Source: Paracoccaceae bacterium
Lineage (GTDB): Bacteria; Pseudomonadota; Alphaproteobacteria; Rhodobacterales; Rhodobacteraceae
Direction of reading: 5' to 3'
Assembly: GCA_947461435.1 (NCBI GenBank)
Contig: CANHLE010000001.1
Location: forward strand, 62,001-126,000
Length of the DNA: 64,000 nucleotides
In this document: in pieces, positions 7,977 through 17,381 of the stretch
How the letters are laid out: each line of letters begins with the position of its first letter
Position numbering within the stretch: position 1 is the stretch's first letter
Position numbers and translations under genes: made by a program
Notes under the pieces: model-generated
Seen by the model: the letters and a program-made list of their open reading frames with translations, nothing else
Database searches by the model: none
What the model was told of the DNA's origin: nothing

Positions 7977-10258
7977 ACGCGGATCATCTCTTGTTGGCGT
8001 TCGCGCAGGCGTTGGGCCTGATCGCGTCCGGCCAGATAGGGCAGGGGCCAAGGGGTGGCGGTATCGCCCTGCTCGATCGCGGCGTGCAGTGTCCAGTAGG
8101 GATCTGCCAGATGGGGGCGGGCCAGACAGACCAGATCGGCGCGGCCGGCCAGAAGGATCTGGTTGATCTGATCGGCCTCGGTGATGTTGCCCACGGCCAT
8201 GGTGGCCAGGCCCGCCTCGTTCTTGATGCGGTCCGAGAAGGGGGTTTGGAACATCCGGCCATAGATCGGCCGTGCCTGAGGGCTTGTCTGACCGGCCGAG
8301 ACGTCGATGATATCGGCGCCGGCGCGGGAGAAGGCGCGGGCGATGTCGACAGAGTCGGCGGGGGTGACGCCGTCTGCGCCCATCCAATCGGTGGCGCTGA
8401 TGCGCACCGACATCGGCTTGGCGGCGGGCCAGACAGCCCGCATGGCGCAAAACACCTCAAGCGGGAAGCGCAGGCGGTTGTCGAGGGAGCCGCCGTAGTC
8501 ATCGGTGCGGATGTTGGAAATGGGCGAGAGGAACGACGCCAGAAGATAGCCATGGGCGGCGTGAAGTTCGATCATGTCAAAACCGGCCCGCGCGGCCATT
8601 TGGGTGGAGGCCACGAATTGCGCGGTCACCTCGGTCATGTCGGCGCGGGTCATGGCGCGGGGGGTCTGGTTGGCGCTGTCCCACGGCAGGGCGCTGGCGC
8701 TGATCAAGGGCCAGTTGCCAGAGGCGAGCGGCGCATCGCCCACTTCCCATCCCAGTTGGGTTGACGCTTTTCGGCCCGCGTGGCCGATCTGCATGGCGAT
8801 CTTGGCGGGGGTTTGGCCGTGGACAAAATCCACCAGACGGCGCCAAGCGGCTTCATGCTCGGGGGCGTAAAGACCGGGGCAGCCGGGGGTGATGCGGCCG
8901 TCGGGCGAGATGCAGGTCATTTCGGTGTAGACCAGACCGGCCCCGCCCTTGGCCCGTTCGGCGTAGTGGACAAAGTGCCAATCGGTGGGGCAGCCGTCGA
9001 TGGCTTTGTACTGCGCCATGGGCGAGACGACGATGCGGTTTTGTAAGGTCATGTCCCGCAGGGTGAAGGGCGCGAACATGGGGCGGCGGCCGGGCGCGCC
9101 GCCGGCTTGCGCTTGAAACCAATCTTCGGCCTCGCGCAGCCAAACCGGATCGCGCAGACGCAGGTTTTCATGCGAAATCCGCTGACTGCGCGTGAGCAGC
9201 GAATAGGCAAACTGCGGAGCGGGCATATCAAGATAGCGTTCGACTTCTTCAAACCATTCCAGCGAATTGCGCGCCGCCGATTGGGTGCGCAGCACCTCGA
9301 CCCGGCGTTCGCCCTGATAGCGTTCAAAGGCGCCTTGAAGGGTGGGTTCGCTGTGCAGATAGTCGGCCAGCGCAATGGCGCTGTCAAAGGCCAGACGAGA
9401 GCCTGAGCCGATGGAAAAATGCGACGTTGCCGCCGAATCGCCCATCAGCACAACGTTTTCATGGTACCACTTTTCGCAGATCACCCGCGGAAAGTTCATC
9501 CAGACCGCCGACCCGCGCAAATGCGCGGCATTCGACATCAGATCGTGCCCGCCCAAATGGCGTTCGAAGATCTTGCGGCAGGTTTCGACGGTTTCTTCCT
9601 TGGACATTGCGGCAAAGCCCCATTTGTCCCAGGTTTCCGGCGCGCATTCGACAATGAACGTCGCCGTTGTGGCATCAAACTGATAGACATGCGCCCAGAC
9701 CCAGCCATGTTCGGTTTTCTCGAAGATGAAGGTGAAGGCGTCGTCAAACTTGGCATGGGTGCCCAGCCAGACGAATTTGCAGCGCCGCAGATCAATTTCA
9801 GGGCGAAAGACCGTTTCATATTCGCGCCGGACCAGTGAATTCAACCCGTCGGTCGCGACCACCAGATCATAGTCTTTGCGGTAGTCTTCGGCCGATTTGA
9901 ATTCGGTTTCAAACTGCATGTTCACGCCCAGATCGCGCGCCCGGGCCTGAAGCAGGATCAACAGCGCCTTGCGCCCGATACCGGCAAAGCCATGCCCGCC
10001 CGACACGGTGCGCACCCCGTCGTGCACCACGGCGATATCATCCCAATAAGCGAAGTTGGCCCGAATGTCCGCCGTTGAGGTGGGATCGTTCTTTTGCATC
10101 CGCGCCAAGGCATCATCGGACAGCACAACGCCCCAGCCAAAGGTATCATTGGCGCGGTTGCGTTCCAGCACCGTGATCTGGTGCGAGGGATCGCGCAGTT
10201 TCATCGAAATGGCGAAGTACAGGCCAGCCGGGCCGCCGCCGAGGCACAGAACTTTCAT
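7973..10258 (-). CDS. abmA: 2-aminobenzoyl-CoA monooxygenase/reductase-like fusion flavoprotein
   Basis: The 761-residue protein fuses two flavoenzymes. Residues 1-380 form an FAD aromatic hydroxylase of the salicylyl-CoA 5-hydroxylase type: [12 protein letters not shown] at the N-terminus and the [12 protein letters not shown] motif near 273. From about residue 394 it is an Old-Yellow-Enzyme barrel: [33 protein letters not shown] (about 563-579) and [12 protein letters not shown]. This fusion is the known architecture of Azoarcus 2-aminobenzoyl-CoA monooxygenase/reductase, which hydroxylates and dearomatises the ring. It is the promoter-proximal gene of the operon; AAGGAG lies just ahead of ATG 10258. 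Salicylyl-CoA-type substrates are the main alternative. Confidence 0.88.
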   Translation of the reverse strand: MKVLCLGGGPAGLYFAISMKLRDPSHQITVLERNRANDTFGWGVVLSDDALARMQKNDPTSTADIRANFAYWDDIAVVHDGVRTVSGGHGFAGIGRKALLILLQARARDLGVNMQFETEFKSAEDYRKDYDLVVATDGLNSLVRREYETVFRPEIDLRRCKFVWLGTHAKFDDAFTFIFEKTEHGWVWAHVYQFDATTATFIVECAPETWDKWGFAAMSKEETVETCRKIFERHLGGHDLMSNAAHLRGSAVWMNFPRVICEKWYHENVVLMGDSAATSHFSIGSGSRLAFDSAIALADYLHSEPTLQGAFERYQGERRVEVLRTQSAARNSLEWFEEVERYLDMPAPQFAYSLLTRSQRISHENLRLRDPVWLREAEDWFQAQAGGAPGRRPMFAPFTLRDMTLQNRIVVSPMAQYKAIDGCPTDWHFVHYAERAKGGAGLVYTEMTCISPDGRITPGCPGLYAPEHEAAWRRLVDFVHGQTPAKIAMQIGHAGRKASTQLGWEVGDAPLASGNWPLISASALPWDSANQTPRAMTRADMTEVTAQFVASTQMAARAGFDMIELHAAHGYLLASFLSPISNIRTDDYGGSLDNRLRFPLEVFCAMRAVWPAAKPMSVRISATDWMGADGVTPADSVDIARAFSRAGADIIDVSAGQTSPQARPIYGRMFQTPFSDRIKNEAGLATMAVGNITEADQINQILLAGRADLVCLARPHLADPYWTLHAAIEQGDTATPWPLPYLAGRDQAQRLRERQQEMIRV

Positions 10259-10308
10259 GGCCGTCTCCTTGGTTCAGATGGGCAGATGGTGGCATCAGAT
10301 GAAAACAA

Positions 10309-10337
10309 TTTCAAGCTTGAAGTTTCTAGCTTGAAAC
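10309..10337. promoter_or_regulatory. Tandem palindrome, candidate MarR operator
   Basis: TTCAAGCTTGAA (10310-10321) is a perfect 12-bp palindrome. It is followed by GTTTCTAGCTTGAAAC (10322-10337), a second near-copy whose centre is 14 bp away. The pair lies 51-79 bp upstream of the monooxygenase/reductase start and about 180 bp upstream of the divergent kynureninase-like gene. Position and symmetry suit a MarR dimer site controlling both directions; binding is not shown by sequence alone. Confidence 0.6.
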
Positions 10338-10514
10338 TTTGTCGCATCCCGGCAAGACTGGGCCATGGATCAGCGCTGCGATCCTGCCGCGTGGGGCGGC
10401 GCAAAGCCGCGGATGCCGACCTGTCGGTGGCACGGCGCAAGAACCGGGTTGCGCCTTGGCCATGGCTTGGTCAATCTGCGGGCCGGACACGGGGGCGCAC
10501 AGGGGGGCTTTGTG

Positions 10515-11639
10515 ATGTCGGACGCCTATTTTCTTTATCATTCCATTGGCATGTATCCGGGCAAAGACCGCGATCTGGCCGGGGCGCTGGCCGAATTCGC
10601 CTTTGTCTGGGGCCGGGGGGATGATGGGCAATGGGGATATGTCCTGCCCTTGCGGCAGCGGTTTATCGACCGCTGGCGGGCGATCTTGAACGCCGCACCG
10701 CAAACGGTGACGACCTTTGAAAATGTGACATCCGCCTTTCACGAATTTCTGGGGTCTTTGCCCGTCGGGCATTTGGCGGGCAAGCGCGTGTTGGTGGGGG
10801 CTGACTGCTTTCCGTCGAACCATTTCCTGTTGCAAACCATGGCGGCGCAGCACGGATTCACACTGACGACGGTGCCGCTGCGGCAGGGAGCCTCTTGGGT
10901 TGAGGATGAGGATTTTCTGGAGCATTGGGGCCCGGATGTGGGGCTTGCCCTGCTGACATGGGTTTCGTCCACCTCGTCGCACAGGATCAATTTGCGGCAG
11001 ATGGTGGCCCATGGTCGGCGCATGGGGTCTTTGGTGGGCGTGGATATCACGCAAGCGGCGGGGTTGCTGCCGTTTGACGTGCATGCGCCCGAGGTGGATT
11101 TTGCCATTTCGACCAGCTTGAAATGGATGTGCGGCACGCCCGGCGCGGGGATCTTGTACGTCTCGCCGCGCCTGATTGCCCATCTGGCCCCCGAGCTTTC
11201 GGGTTGGTTCAGCCAAGACAACCCGTTCAACTGGGATATCACCGCCTTTGCCCGGGCGCCGGATATTCGCCGGTTTGACAATGGCACGCCGGGGTGCATG
11301 GCGGCCATCGCCTCGCTTTGCGCGCTGGAGTGGCACGCGGGGCAGAATCATGCGGCGATCTTGGCGCATAACCGGCGGTTGACGGCGCTGATCATCGCGG
11401 GGGCTGACGAGATGGGCCTGCCGCTGTTGACCCCGCGCGAGGAGGGGCGTCGCGGCGGGTCTATCATGCTGCGCTTGCCAGAGCGCCTGCCCGCGCCGCA
11501 GGTGGTGGGGGCGCTGCGCGTGCAAGGCATCAGCGCCGACGCGCGCAGTCAAACCCTGCGGCTGTCGCCCGGCGTAATGACCACGCAGGCGGGAACCGAG
11601 CGGATGCTGCAGGCTTTGGCGCAGATGGTTCGGCCTTAG
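10515..11639 (+). CDS. Kynureninase-like class V PLP enzyme
   Basis: The 374-residue fold-type I PLP enzyme has the cofactor Asp in GVDITQAAG (D177) and the Schiff-base Lys in STSLKWMCGTPGAG (K203), which resembles the kynureninase consensus S-x-K-Y-L-x-G-x-P-G. The motif RRFDNGTPGCMA also fits that family. Kynureninase cleaves kynurenine to anthranilate and alanine, the substrate of the divergent operon. The start at ATG 10515 gives a normal N-terminus; the frame upstream to 10365 is Gly/Arg-rich and unlike protein. A cysteine-desulfurase-like activity cannot be excluded. It converges on the indolepyruvate oxidoreductase operon. Confidence 0.75.
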   Translation: MSDAYFLYHSIGMYPGKDRDLAGALAEFAFVWGRGDDGQWGYVLPLRQRFIDRWRAILNAAPQTVTTFENVTSAFHEFLGSLPVGHLAGKRVLVGADCFPSNHFLLQTMAAQHGFTLTTVPLRQGASWVEDEDFLEHWGPDVGLALLTWVSSTSSHRINLRQMVAHGRRMGSLVGVDITQAAGLLPFDVHAPEVDFAISTSLKWMCGTPGAGILYVSPRLIAHLAPELSGWFSQDNPFNWDITAFARAPDIRRFDNGTPGCMAAIASLCALEWHAGQNHAAILAHNRRLTALIIAGADEMGLPLLTPREEGRRGGSIMLRLPERLPAPQVVGALRVQGISADARSQTLRLSPGVMTTQAGTERMLQALAQMVRP

Positions 11640-11670
11640 CCCGGCCTTGGGCGGGGTCTGGGCCGGTTGA

Positions 11671-13206
11671 TCAGGAAAAGCTGCGGATGGTGGCCAAGGC
11701 CCCGTCCAGTGCCGCGCCCTCTTCGTCTTTCAAGGCCGCCTCGCGCAGGCGGCGGGCCCAATCGGCGGCGTCGCTGCGCCCCTCGACGGCGGTGATACCG
11801 GACAGGACCTTGTCAAACTTGGACAGGCCGCGCGCGTGGGTATCGGAATATCCCTTGACCAAACGGCGGCAGCGCAGGACCTCGACGGCAAGGTCATAGT
11901 TCGCGGGGACAAGGGCGGTCGCGCGGGCCAACCAGCGTTCCATATGGGCGACTTCCTGTGCATGGCGCAACGTGCGGCGGCGGTACGATTTCAGCCCGCC
12001 CAAAACATACAAGGTGACAAACGCCGTCAAACCATCGGTCCGCAGGCGGCGGCCCTTGCCGAACAAACGATCCAAAAGCGCCATGCGCTTGGGCTTCGCC
12101 GCCCAGCGGGCCCCGATCTTGGTGGGCAACATCGAGACGATTTCTTCGGCGCGGGGATGCAGAAATTCGGTGACCTGCATGACATGGGCCTCTTTGGCCC
12201 CCATTTCGGCCGCGATGCGTGCGCGCCGTCCCTGACGCGTTTTGGCATCGGCGACACGGATGATGTCGTCATAGCACATGGCATTGGCGATATACTTGGC
12301 GGCCTCGGTCGACACAGCATGCGGGGGGCGGTCGATCTGGGCCATCAGGGTGAGGCGGTCAAGATAGGCCGCGCCATAGGCAAGATCCTGAAACTGAACG
12401 ACCTTTTTCAAGCCCGCAAGCGCCATGTCTTGCGCCGGGGCCGGCAGGGTTGCCACACGGGCCGTCAGGGCGTGCCAGCCGGCCAGAAGTTTGGCGGGGC
12501 CTTTGACGGGGGCGATCTTTGGGGGTGCGGGCGGGGCCGGGCGAGGCGCGCCGTCCTGCGCGGCCAGATAGCCCGCCTTGAAGGCGCGCAAACTGCCCTC
12601 GATCCCTTTGCCGCCGGACCGAATGGCGGCCTCGAACGCGGTGACGGGGAAGGGCAGGGTGCCCGAGGCGGCCAAGGCGCCGAAAAGCGAGGCGGAAATC
12701 ACCGATCCGTTCTTGATGGCGATCTGGTCAAAATCGGCGGCGATCACCCGGCGGGCCGCGATGTCGGCGGCGGCCAGAACCTCGTCCGAATTGGCAATGC
12801 CATCGCCGGGGGCCATTTTTTCAGACACGGCAAGGGCGCGGTGGGTGGAGGCGATCAGCGTGGTGCGATCTGGGGTGACAAATCCGCGGATGATGGATCG
12901 GCCCGCCTCCATCATCTCGGCGGCGATCATCACATCAACATCGCCGGCGGCGGGCATCAGGGAAAAGATCGGCCTTTGGGCCGATGCGGGGGCCAGTTCC
13001 AGATAGTAGACCGTCGCGCCGGTGCGCTGGGCGACGCCGGCCACCGAGGTTGCCTGCGCGACATAGCCATTGGCGCGCGCCATATCTTCGATCCAACCGG
13101 TCAGAACACCGCCCCCCTGACCGCCCACGGCAAGGCAGGCGAGTTTGATGATCCCGCCCATGGCGGGATCTTGCGGTCGGGGATCAAGGGCGTCTGCGAC
13201 GCTCAT
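11671..13206 (-). CDS. iorB: Indolepyruvate:ferredoxin oxidoreductase, beta-type subunit with C-terminal DUF6537-like region
   Basis: This 511-residue protein begins (about 20-215) with a 2-oxoacid:ferredoxin oxidoreductase gamma domain: LAVGGQGGGVLTGWIED and then TSVAGVAQRTGATVYYLE. A long helical region follows, typical of proteobacterial IorB proteins with an extra C-terminal domain. The partner gene lies directly upstream, overlapping by ATGA. The complex would oxidatively decarboxylate an aryl-pyruvate such as indolepyruvate to the aryl-acetyl-CoA using ferredoxin. The ATG at 13206 is chosen over an upstream frame extension because it overlaps the iorA stop. Confidence 0.85.
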   Translation of the reverse strand: MSVADALDPRPQDPAMGGIIKLACLAVGGQGGGVLTGWIEDMARANGYVAQATSVAGVAQRTGATVYYLELAPASAQRPIFSLMPAAGDVDVMIAAEMMEAGRSIIRGFVTPDRTTLIASTHRALAVSEKMAPGDGIANSDEVLAAADIAARRVIAADFDQIAIKNGSVISASLFGALAASGTLPFPVTAFEAAIRSGGKGIEGSLRAFKAGYLAAQDGAPRPAPPAPPKIAPVKGPAKLLAGWHALTARVATLPAPAQDMALAGLKKVVQFQDLAYGAAYLDRLTLMAQIDRPPHAVSTEAAKYIANAMCYDDIIRVADAKTRQGRRARIAAEMGAKEAHVMQVTEFLHPRAEEIVSMLPTKIGARWAAKPKRMALLDRLFGKGRRLRTDGLTAFVTLYVLGGLKSYRRRTLRHAQEVAHMERWLARATALVPANYDLAVEVLRCRRLVKGYSDTHARGLSKFDKVLSGITAVEGRSDAADWARRLREAALKDEEGAALDGALATIRSFS

Positions 13207-15350
13207 GGGGCGGCCTCGAAATCCAGACGATGGGCGGCGCGGCGCGCGATCAGCCAATCAATGAAGCGCGCGCGCAGCGACGACCAGACCTTTTCGATCC
13301 GTCCGGGATTGTGCACCACATCGGCGCGGTAGAACGAGGGGCACAAGATTGCCGCTTCGGAAACTTCGCCGCAATTGCCGCAGCCCACGCAGGATTGGTC
13401 GATGCTGGCGACGGGATCATCGCGCAGGGGATCGTCGAGCTTTTTGAGCGACAAGGACGGGCAGCCTGACAAGCGAATGCAGGCATGATCCCCCGTGCAG
13501 ATTTCGGCATCGACGCCAAACCGGGGGATATCCACGCGGCGCCCCTCTTTGATCGCTTTTTGCACCAACGGTTTTTCGCGGCGCTGCTTGTTCAACATGC
13601 ATTCGGATGAGGCGATGATGACCTTGGGCCCCGGCGCATCGGTGGTCAGGGCCTCGCGGATCACATCGCGCATCCGGGCGACATCATAGGTGCGGTTCAC
13701 CTGCCGGACCCAATCGATTCCGACGCCGTTCAAGGCCTTGGCGATGGGGTTCTTGGTACGTTTGGTGGCATTGTCCGCGCGCGAGGACATCACATCTTGG
13801 CCGCCTGTGGCCGCTGAATAGTAGTTGTCGACCACGATGGCCACACCGTCGGATTTGTTGAACGACATGTTGGTAAAGGAGGACGACAGCCCGTTGTGCC
13901 AGAACCCGCCATCGCCGATGATCGAGATGGGGCGGCGCTCTCCTCCGCCGTCAAAGGCGCCGTTGGCGGCGGGACCAAGGCCATAGCCCATGGTGGCGCC
14001 GCCGATTTCAAACGGGGGCAGGGAGGCGAACAGATGGCAGCCGATGTCAGCGGCGATCTGGTGTTTGCCCAATTCCTTTTCGACCAGTTTCATGGCGGCG
14101 AAAATGGGCCGTTCGGGGCAACCGGTGCAAAACCCCGGTGGGCGGATGGGGACGGTTTTGGTCAGGTCGGGGATCTGGGGTTTGTCGGCGTTCGGGGCGC
14201 GGACGGTGGCCGCCAGCAGACCGGGAGCGGCCTTGCGGATAAACCCTTCGACCGCTTGGAGCATGACGGCGCCGGTGTATTCGCCCGCTTGCGGGAACAG
14301 GCCCTTGCCATGCAGTTTCACGGTGGATTCGGCCCGGTACAAGAAAGATCCAAATTGCGTTTCGATCAGTTCAGGCTGCCCCTCTTCGACGACAAGCACG
14401 TGGTCCTTGCCCGCGCAAAATGTCAGAAATTCGGATGAAATCAGCGGATAGGTGACGTTGAGAACATAGATGGGCACGGCTGTTTGCCCGTAAAGATCGG
14501 CAAGGCCCAGACGCTGCAGGGCACGGATCACGCCGTTGTACATGCCGCCTTGCACCACAATTCCAAGGGCGGCGTCGCGGGGGCCGAAGATTTCGTTCAA
14601 CTGACGGTCAAGGATGAACTTTTCGGCGGCGGGCCAGCGGTTCTTGATCTTGTCTTGTTCATGCACGTAGGACATCGGCGGCAAGACAACGCGGGCAAAA
14701 TCTGATCGGGGATTGGACAGGGCCTCGCGCACGGTTTCGCGCGGCCGCTGGTTGTCGCGGCATTCAAAACTGCCCGTCACATGGCACGAGCGGATGCGCA
14801 CCATCAGCATCACGGGCGTATTGGACGCTTCGGACAGATCAAAGCCGTCGGACACCGCCTTGACGATCGAGGGCAGATTGGGGCGCGGATCAAGCAGCCA
14901 GAATTGCGATTTCATGGCGAAGGGCTGGGTGCGCTCCTGCATGATCGAGGAGCCTTCGCCATAATCTTCGCCCACGATGATCAGCGCGCCGCCTGTCACC
15001 CCCGAGGAGGACAGATTGGCCAAGGCATCCGAGGCGACGTTCACACCGACCGGACCCTTGAAGGTGACGGCCCCGCGAATGGGATAGTGGACAGAGGCCG
15101 CCAGCATGGCGGCGGCGGCGGCTTCGTTGGCGTTGGCCTCAAAGCGGACACCCAGTTCTGACAGAAGATCTTCGGCGTCTGCCAGAACATCCATCAGATG
15201 CGAGATCGGTGCGCCCTGATAGCCGCCGACATAGCCCACCCCGGATTCCAAAAGCGCCTTGGTGATCGCCAAGATCCCTTCGCCGGTGAAAGTGTCGCCC
15301 GCGCCAAGCCTCAGATGCTCGACCTCGGCCTTGAAACTGCGTTCTGCCAT
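13203..15350 (-). CDS. iorA: Indolepyruvate:ferredoxin oxidoreductase, TPP- and Fe-S-containing alpha subunit
   Basis: At 715 residues this is the large IorA type. It has a pyrimidine-binding N-terminal domain, a CTGCPERP segment near 408-415, the thiamine diphosphate motif IGDGGFWHNGL (about 478-488) followed by VVDNYYSAATGGQ, and a C-terminal ferredoxin-like region with Cys at about 618, 624, 630 and a CVGCGNC cluster near 654-660. It converts aryl-pyruvates plus CoA to aryl-acetyl-CoA. It follows the MarR gene with a one-base gap, so it lies in the cyclase/FAD-oxidoreductase operon. Indolepyruvate is the family's usual substrate; phenylpyruvates are possible. Confidence 0.9.
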   Translation of the reverse strand: MAERSFKAEVEHLRLGAGDTFTGEGILAITKALLESGVGYVGGYQGAPISHLMDVLADAEDLLSELGVRFEANANEAAAAAMLAASVHYPIRGAVTFKGPVGVNVASDALANLSSSGVTGGALIIVGEDYGEGSSIMQERTQPFAMKSQFWLLDPRPNLPSIVKAVSDGFDLSEASNTPVMLMVRIRSCHVTGSFECRDNQRPRETVREALSNPRSDFARVVLPPMSYVHEQDKIKNRWPAAEKFILDRQLNEIFGPRDAALGIVVQGGMYNGVIRALQRLGLADLYGQTAVPIYVLNVTYPLISSEFLTFCAGKDHVLVVEEGQPELIETQFGSFLYRAESTVKLHGKGLFPQAGEYTGAVMLQAVEGFIRKAAPGLLAATVRAPNADKPQIPDLTKTVPIRPPGFCTGCPERPIFAAMKLVEKELGKHQIAADIGCHLFASLPPFEIGGATMGYGLGPAANGAFDGGGERRPISIIGDGGFWHNGLSSSFTNMSFNKSDGVAIVVDNYYSAATGGQDVMSSRADNATKRTKNPIAKALNGVGIDWVRQVNRTYDVARMRDVIREALTTDAPGPKVIIASSECMLNKQRREKPLVQKAIKEGRRVDIPRFGVDAEICTGDHACIRLSGCPSLSLKKLDDPLRDDPVASIDQSCVGCGNCGEVSEAAILCPSFYRADVVHNPGRIEKVWSSLRARFIDWLIARRAAHRLDFEAAP

Positions 15351-15351
15351 A

Positions 15352-15822
15352 TCAAATCTCGTGTTTTCGGATGTTGGTCAGCATCTTTTGCAAGGTGCCG
15401 ACAAAGGCGGCGCGTTCATGATCGGAGATTCCGCGAAACATGCGTGATTGGGCGGTTGCCATGTGGGGCCACAGCGAATCGAAAGCCGCGCGGCCGGCAG
15501 GGGTGATGAACAGGCGCGTTGCGCGGCTGTCGTCTGGGTCTGCCTCGCGCCGGATCAGGCCTTCGGTGGTCAATTGATCAAGCGCGCGCGACAGGGTGGA
15601 TTGTTCGGTGACGGTGTAGACGGCCAATTCGCGGATCAAGGGGCCATCTTGCACGGACAGAACCGCCAAGGCCCGCATTTTGGGCGTGGTCAGGCCAAGA
15701 TCGGCCATCTCGTCGCGCAGGGATGCGTTGTAGCGCCCCATGATGCGGTTCATCAGATAGGGCGCGAAATTGGTCAGGCCAAGGTCAGCCAGACGCGGAG
15801 ACTGGGGTGTTTCGTCTGTCAT
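15352..15822 (-). CDS. MarR-family transcriptional regulator of the ior/cyclase operon
   Basis: The 156-residue regulator has a dimerising N-terminal helix, a helix-turn-helix around PLIRELAVYTVTEQSTLSRALDQL (about 79-102) and a wing with R-R-E-A-D-P-D-D-S-R. It is distinct from the MarR protein in the anthranilyl-CoA operon. It sits inside its own probable target operon, overlapping the FAD oxidoreductase stop by four bases. An AT-rich palindromic stretch at 18241-18256, between the two divergent promoters, is a candidate site. The ligand is unknown. Confidence 0.85.
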   Translation of the reverse strand: MTDETPQSPRLADLGLTNFAPYLMNRIMGRYNASLRDEMADLGLTTPKMRALAVLSVQDGPLIRELAVYTVTEQSTLSRALDQLTTEGLIRREADPDDSRATRLFITPAGRAAFDSLWPHMATAQSRMFRGISDHERAAFVGTLQKMLTNIRKHEI

Positions 15823-17378
15823 GCCCCCAACCTTTTTGCCGCGTTGTACCCCGACCCGCCGCCCAGCCCCGGGCCGGGGTGGGTGGAAGCGCCGATGTGG
15901 ATCAGCCCGCGCAGGGCGCTGGTGCCGTTGGTGGAATGGGCGAAGGGGCGGAAGATGAAGAATTGATCCAGACCGCAGGCCCCGCCATAAGGATCGCCGC
16001 CCACAAGGTTGACGTTCATCGCCTCAAGATCGGCGGGGGAATAGGCGCGGCGGGCCAGTTTGATCGCCGCGAAATCCTTAATGTGGCGCGACAGAAGGCT
16101 TTCGATTCGGTCGGCAAAAGCCTCCCGCGTGGGGGTGTCCCATGTGGTGCCGGGGATCTGGCCAGCGGCGTCGCCCTTGATGCGGGTTGGGGCATCGGGG
16201 ATTTGCAGCCATAAGATCGCCTTGCCCGGGGGGCAGCGGGTGGGATCAAGCCGGTGCGGTTGGCCCACGCAGATCGTGGGCGTGGCAGGAAACAGACCAC
16301 GTTCGGCCTCGTTTGCCGATTTTGATACGGCATCTATGCCGTCTGACAGGTGGATCAGCGCAACATCGTCAAGTCCGGCGGACAGCCATTCCGGGGGCTT
16401 GTCCAAAGCATAGTGCAGCTGAAAATTCCCGCGGCCGTGGCGGAACTGCTGCGCCGCTGCGCTGTCTTGCGGCAGGTTCACCTTGGCCAAAAGACGGCCG
16501 TAAAGCTGATTTGGGGCGACGGAAGCCAGAACCGAGGGGCTGTCGATCTGCTCGCCCGAGGTCAGGCGCACGCCGGTGACCTTTCCCTCTTTCGCGGTAA
16601 TCTCGGCCACATCAGCCCCGGTGCGCAGGGTGCCGCCGTTTTGTTCAATCAGGGAGGTGAAGGCGCGCACGATCGCGCCAGAGCCGCCTTTGGCGATCGG
16701 GGCGCCGGCCGCTTCGAGAGCAAAGGCAATGACCTTGCCCATTTGCGCCGAATAGGTGCTTTCGGGCGTCAGGCCGCAGTGCAAGACCCAAGGTGCCCAA
16801 AGCGCCTGAACGAGGGGGCTTTGGTACTGGCCTTCCAGCCAGCCGCGGGCCGGCGCCAAGGCCGAACCCATCCAGGCCGCCAATCCGCGCAGCCCGCGTT
16901 TGCGCACCTGCCCAAAAAGCAGTTTGGCGGTCGGCCAAGACCACAAAGCGCCGCCCAGAAGCGAAAACAGAAAGGGCGCGTCGGAGGCGATGGCGCCGAC
17001 ATCGCGGGCATGTTGATCGCCGTCGCCGGGGGCAAGGGCGTTGAAGGCCGCAATATTGCGCGCCTGATCCATCGTCAACACCAGCGCCGAGCCATCGGGG
17101 CGCAGGACGGCCGTTGGGTGGGGCGAATGGCAGTAATCAAACCCGTGCCGCGCCAGATGCGGCCCAAGGGCCGCCCCGGCGGGCGAGGTCATGAACAAGA
17201 CAAAGGTGGCGGCCATCACATCATGGGTAAAGCCGGGCAGGGTAATCTCGTCCGAGCGCAGACAGCCCCCCAAGGCTGTCTCCCGCTCGAGCACCACAAC
17301 GCTGCGCCCTTTGAGCGACAGCATCGTGGCGGCCACAAGGCCATTGATCCCCGATCCGATGATGATGTGATCGGCCAT
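15819..17378 (-). CDS. FAD-dependent oxidoreductase, phytoene-dehydrogenase/PYROXD2-like
   Basis: The 519-residue flavoprotein has an N-terminal Rossmann motif IIGSGINGLVAATML (about 5-19), an acidic VLERE, and GGCLRSDEITLPGFTHD. The C-terminus ends with the FAD-closing GGGSGYNAAKRL. The family includes carotenoid desaturases and many uncharacterised amine- or aromatic-oxidising flavoproteins; no carotenoid genes are present here. It is a paralogue of the divergent gene at 18284 (shared TRIKGDAAGQI/GTIKGDAKGEI and NLVGGDPYGG/NLVGGDQLCG segments). It lies three bases downstream of the cyclase gene. The substrate is not known. Confidence 0.82.
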   Translation of the reverse strand: MADHIIIGSGINGLVAATMLSLKGRSVVVLERETALGGCLRSDEITLPGFTHDVMAATFVLFMTSPAGAALGPHLARHGFDYCHSPHPTAVLRPDGSALVLTMDQARNIAAFNALAPGDGDQHARDVGAIASDAPFLFSLLGGALWSWPTAKLLFGQVRKRGLRGLAAWMGSALAPARGWLEGQYQSPLVQALWAPWVLHCGLTPESTYSAQMGKVIAFALEAAGAPIAKGGSGAIVRAFTSLIEQNGGTLRTGADVAEITAKEGKVTGVRLTSGEQIDSPSVLASVAPNQLYGRLLAKVNLPQDSAAAQQFRHGRGNFQLHYALDKPPEWLSAGLDDVALIHLSDGIDAVSKSANEAERGLFPATPTICVGQPHRLDPTRCPPGKAILWLQIPDAPTRIKGDAAGQIPGTTWDTPTREAFADRIESLLSRHIKDFAAIKLARRAYSPADLEAMNVNLVGGDPYGGACGLDQFFIFRPFAHSTNGTSALRGLIHIGASTHPGPGLGGGSGYNAAKRLGA

Positions 17379-17381
17379 GCC

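Noticed and set aside
10365..10514. N-terminal extension of the kynureninase-like gene
   Set aside because: The 50 added residues are Gly/Arg-rich and unlike the family; ATG 10515 gives a natural start.
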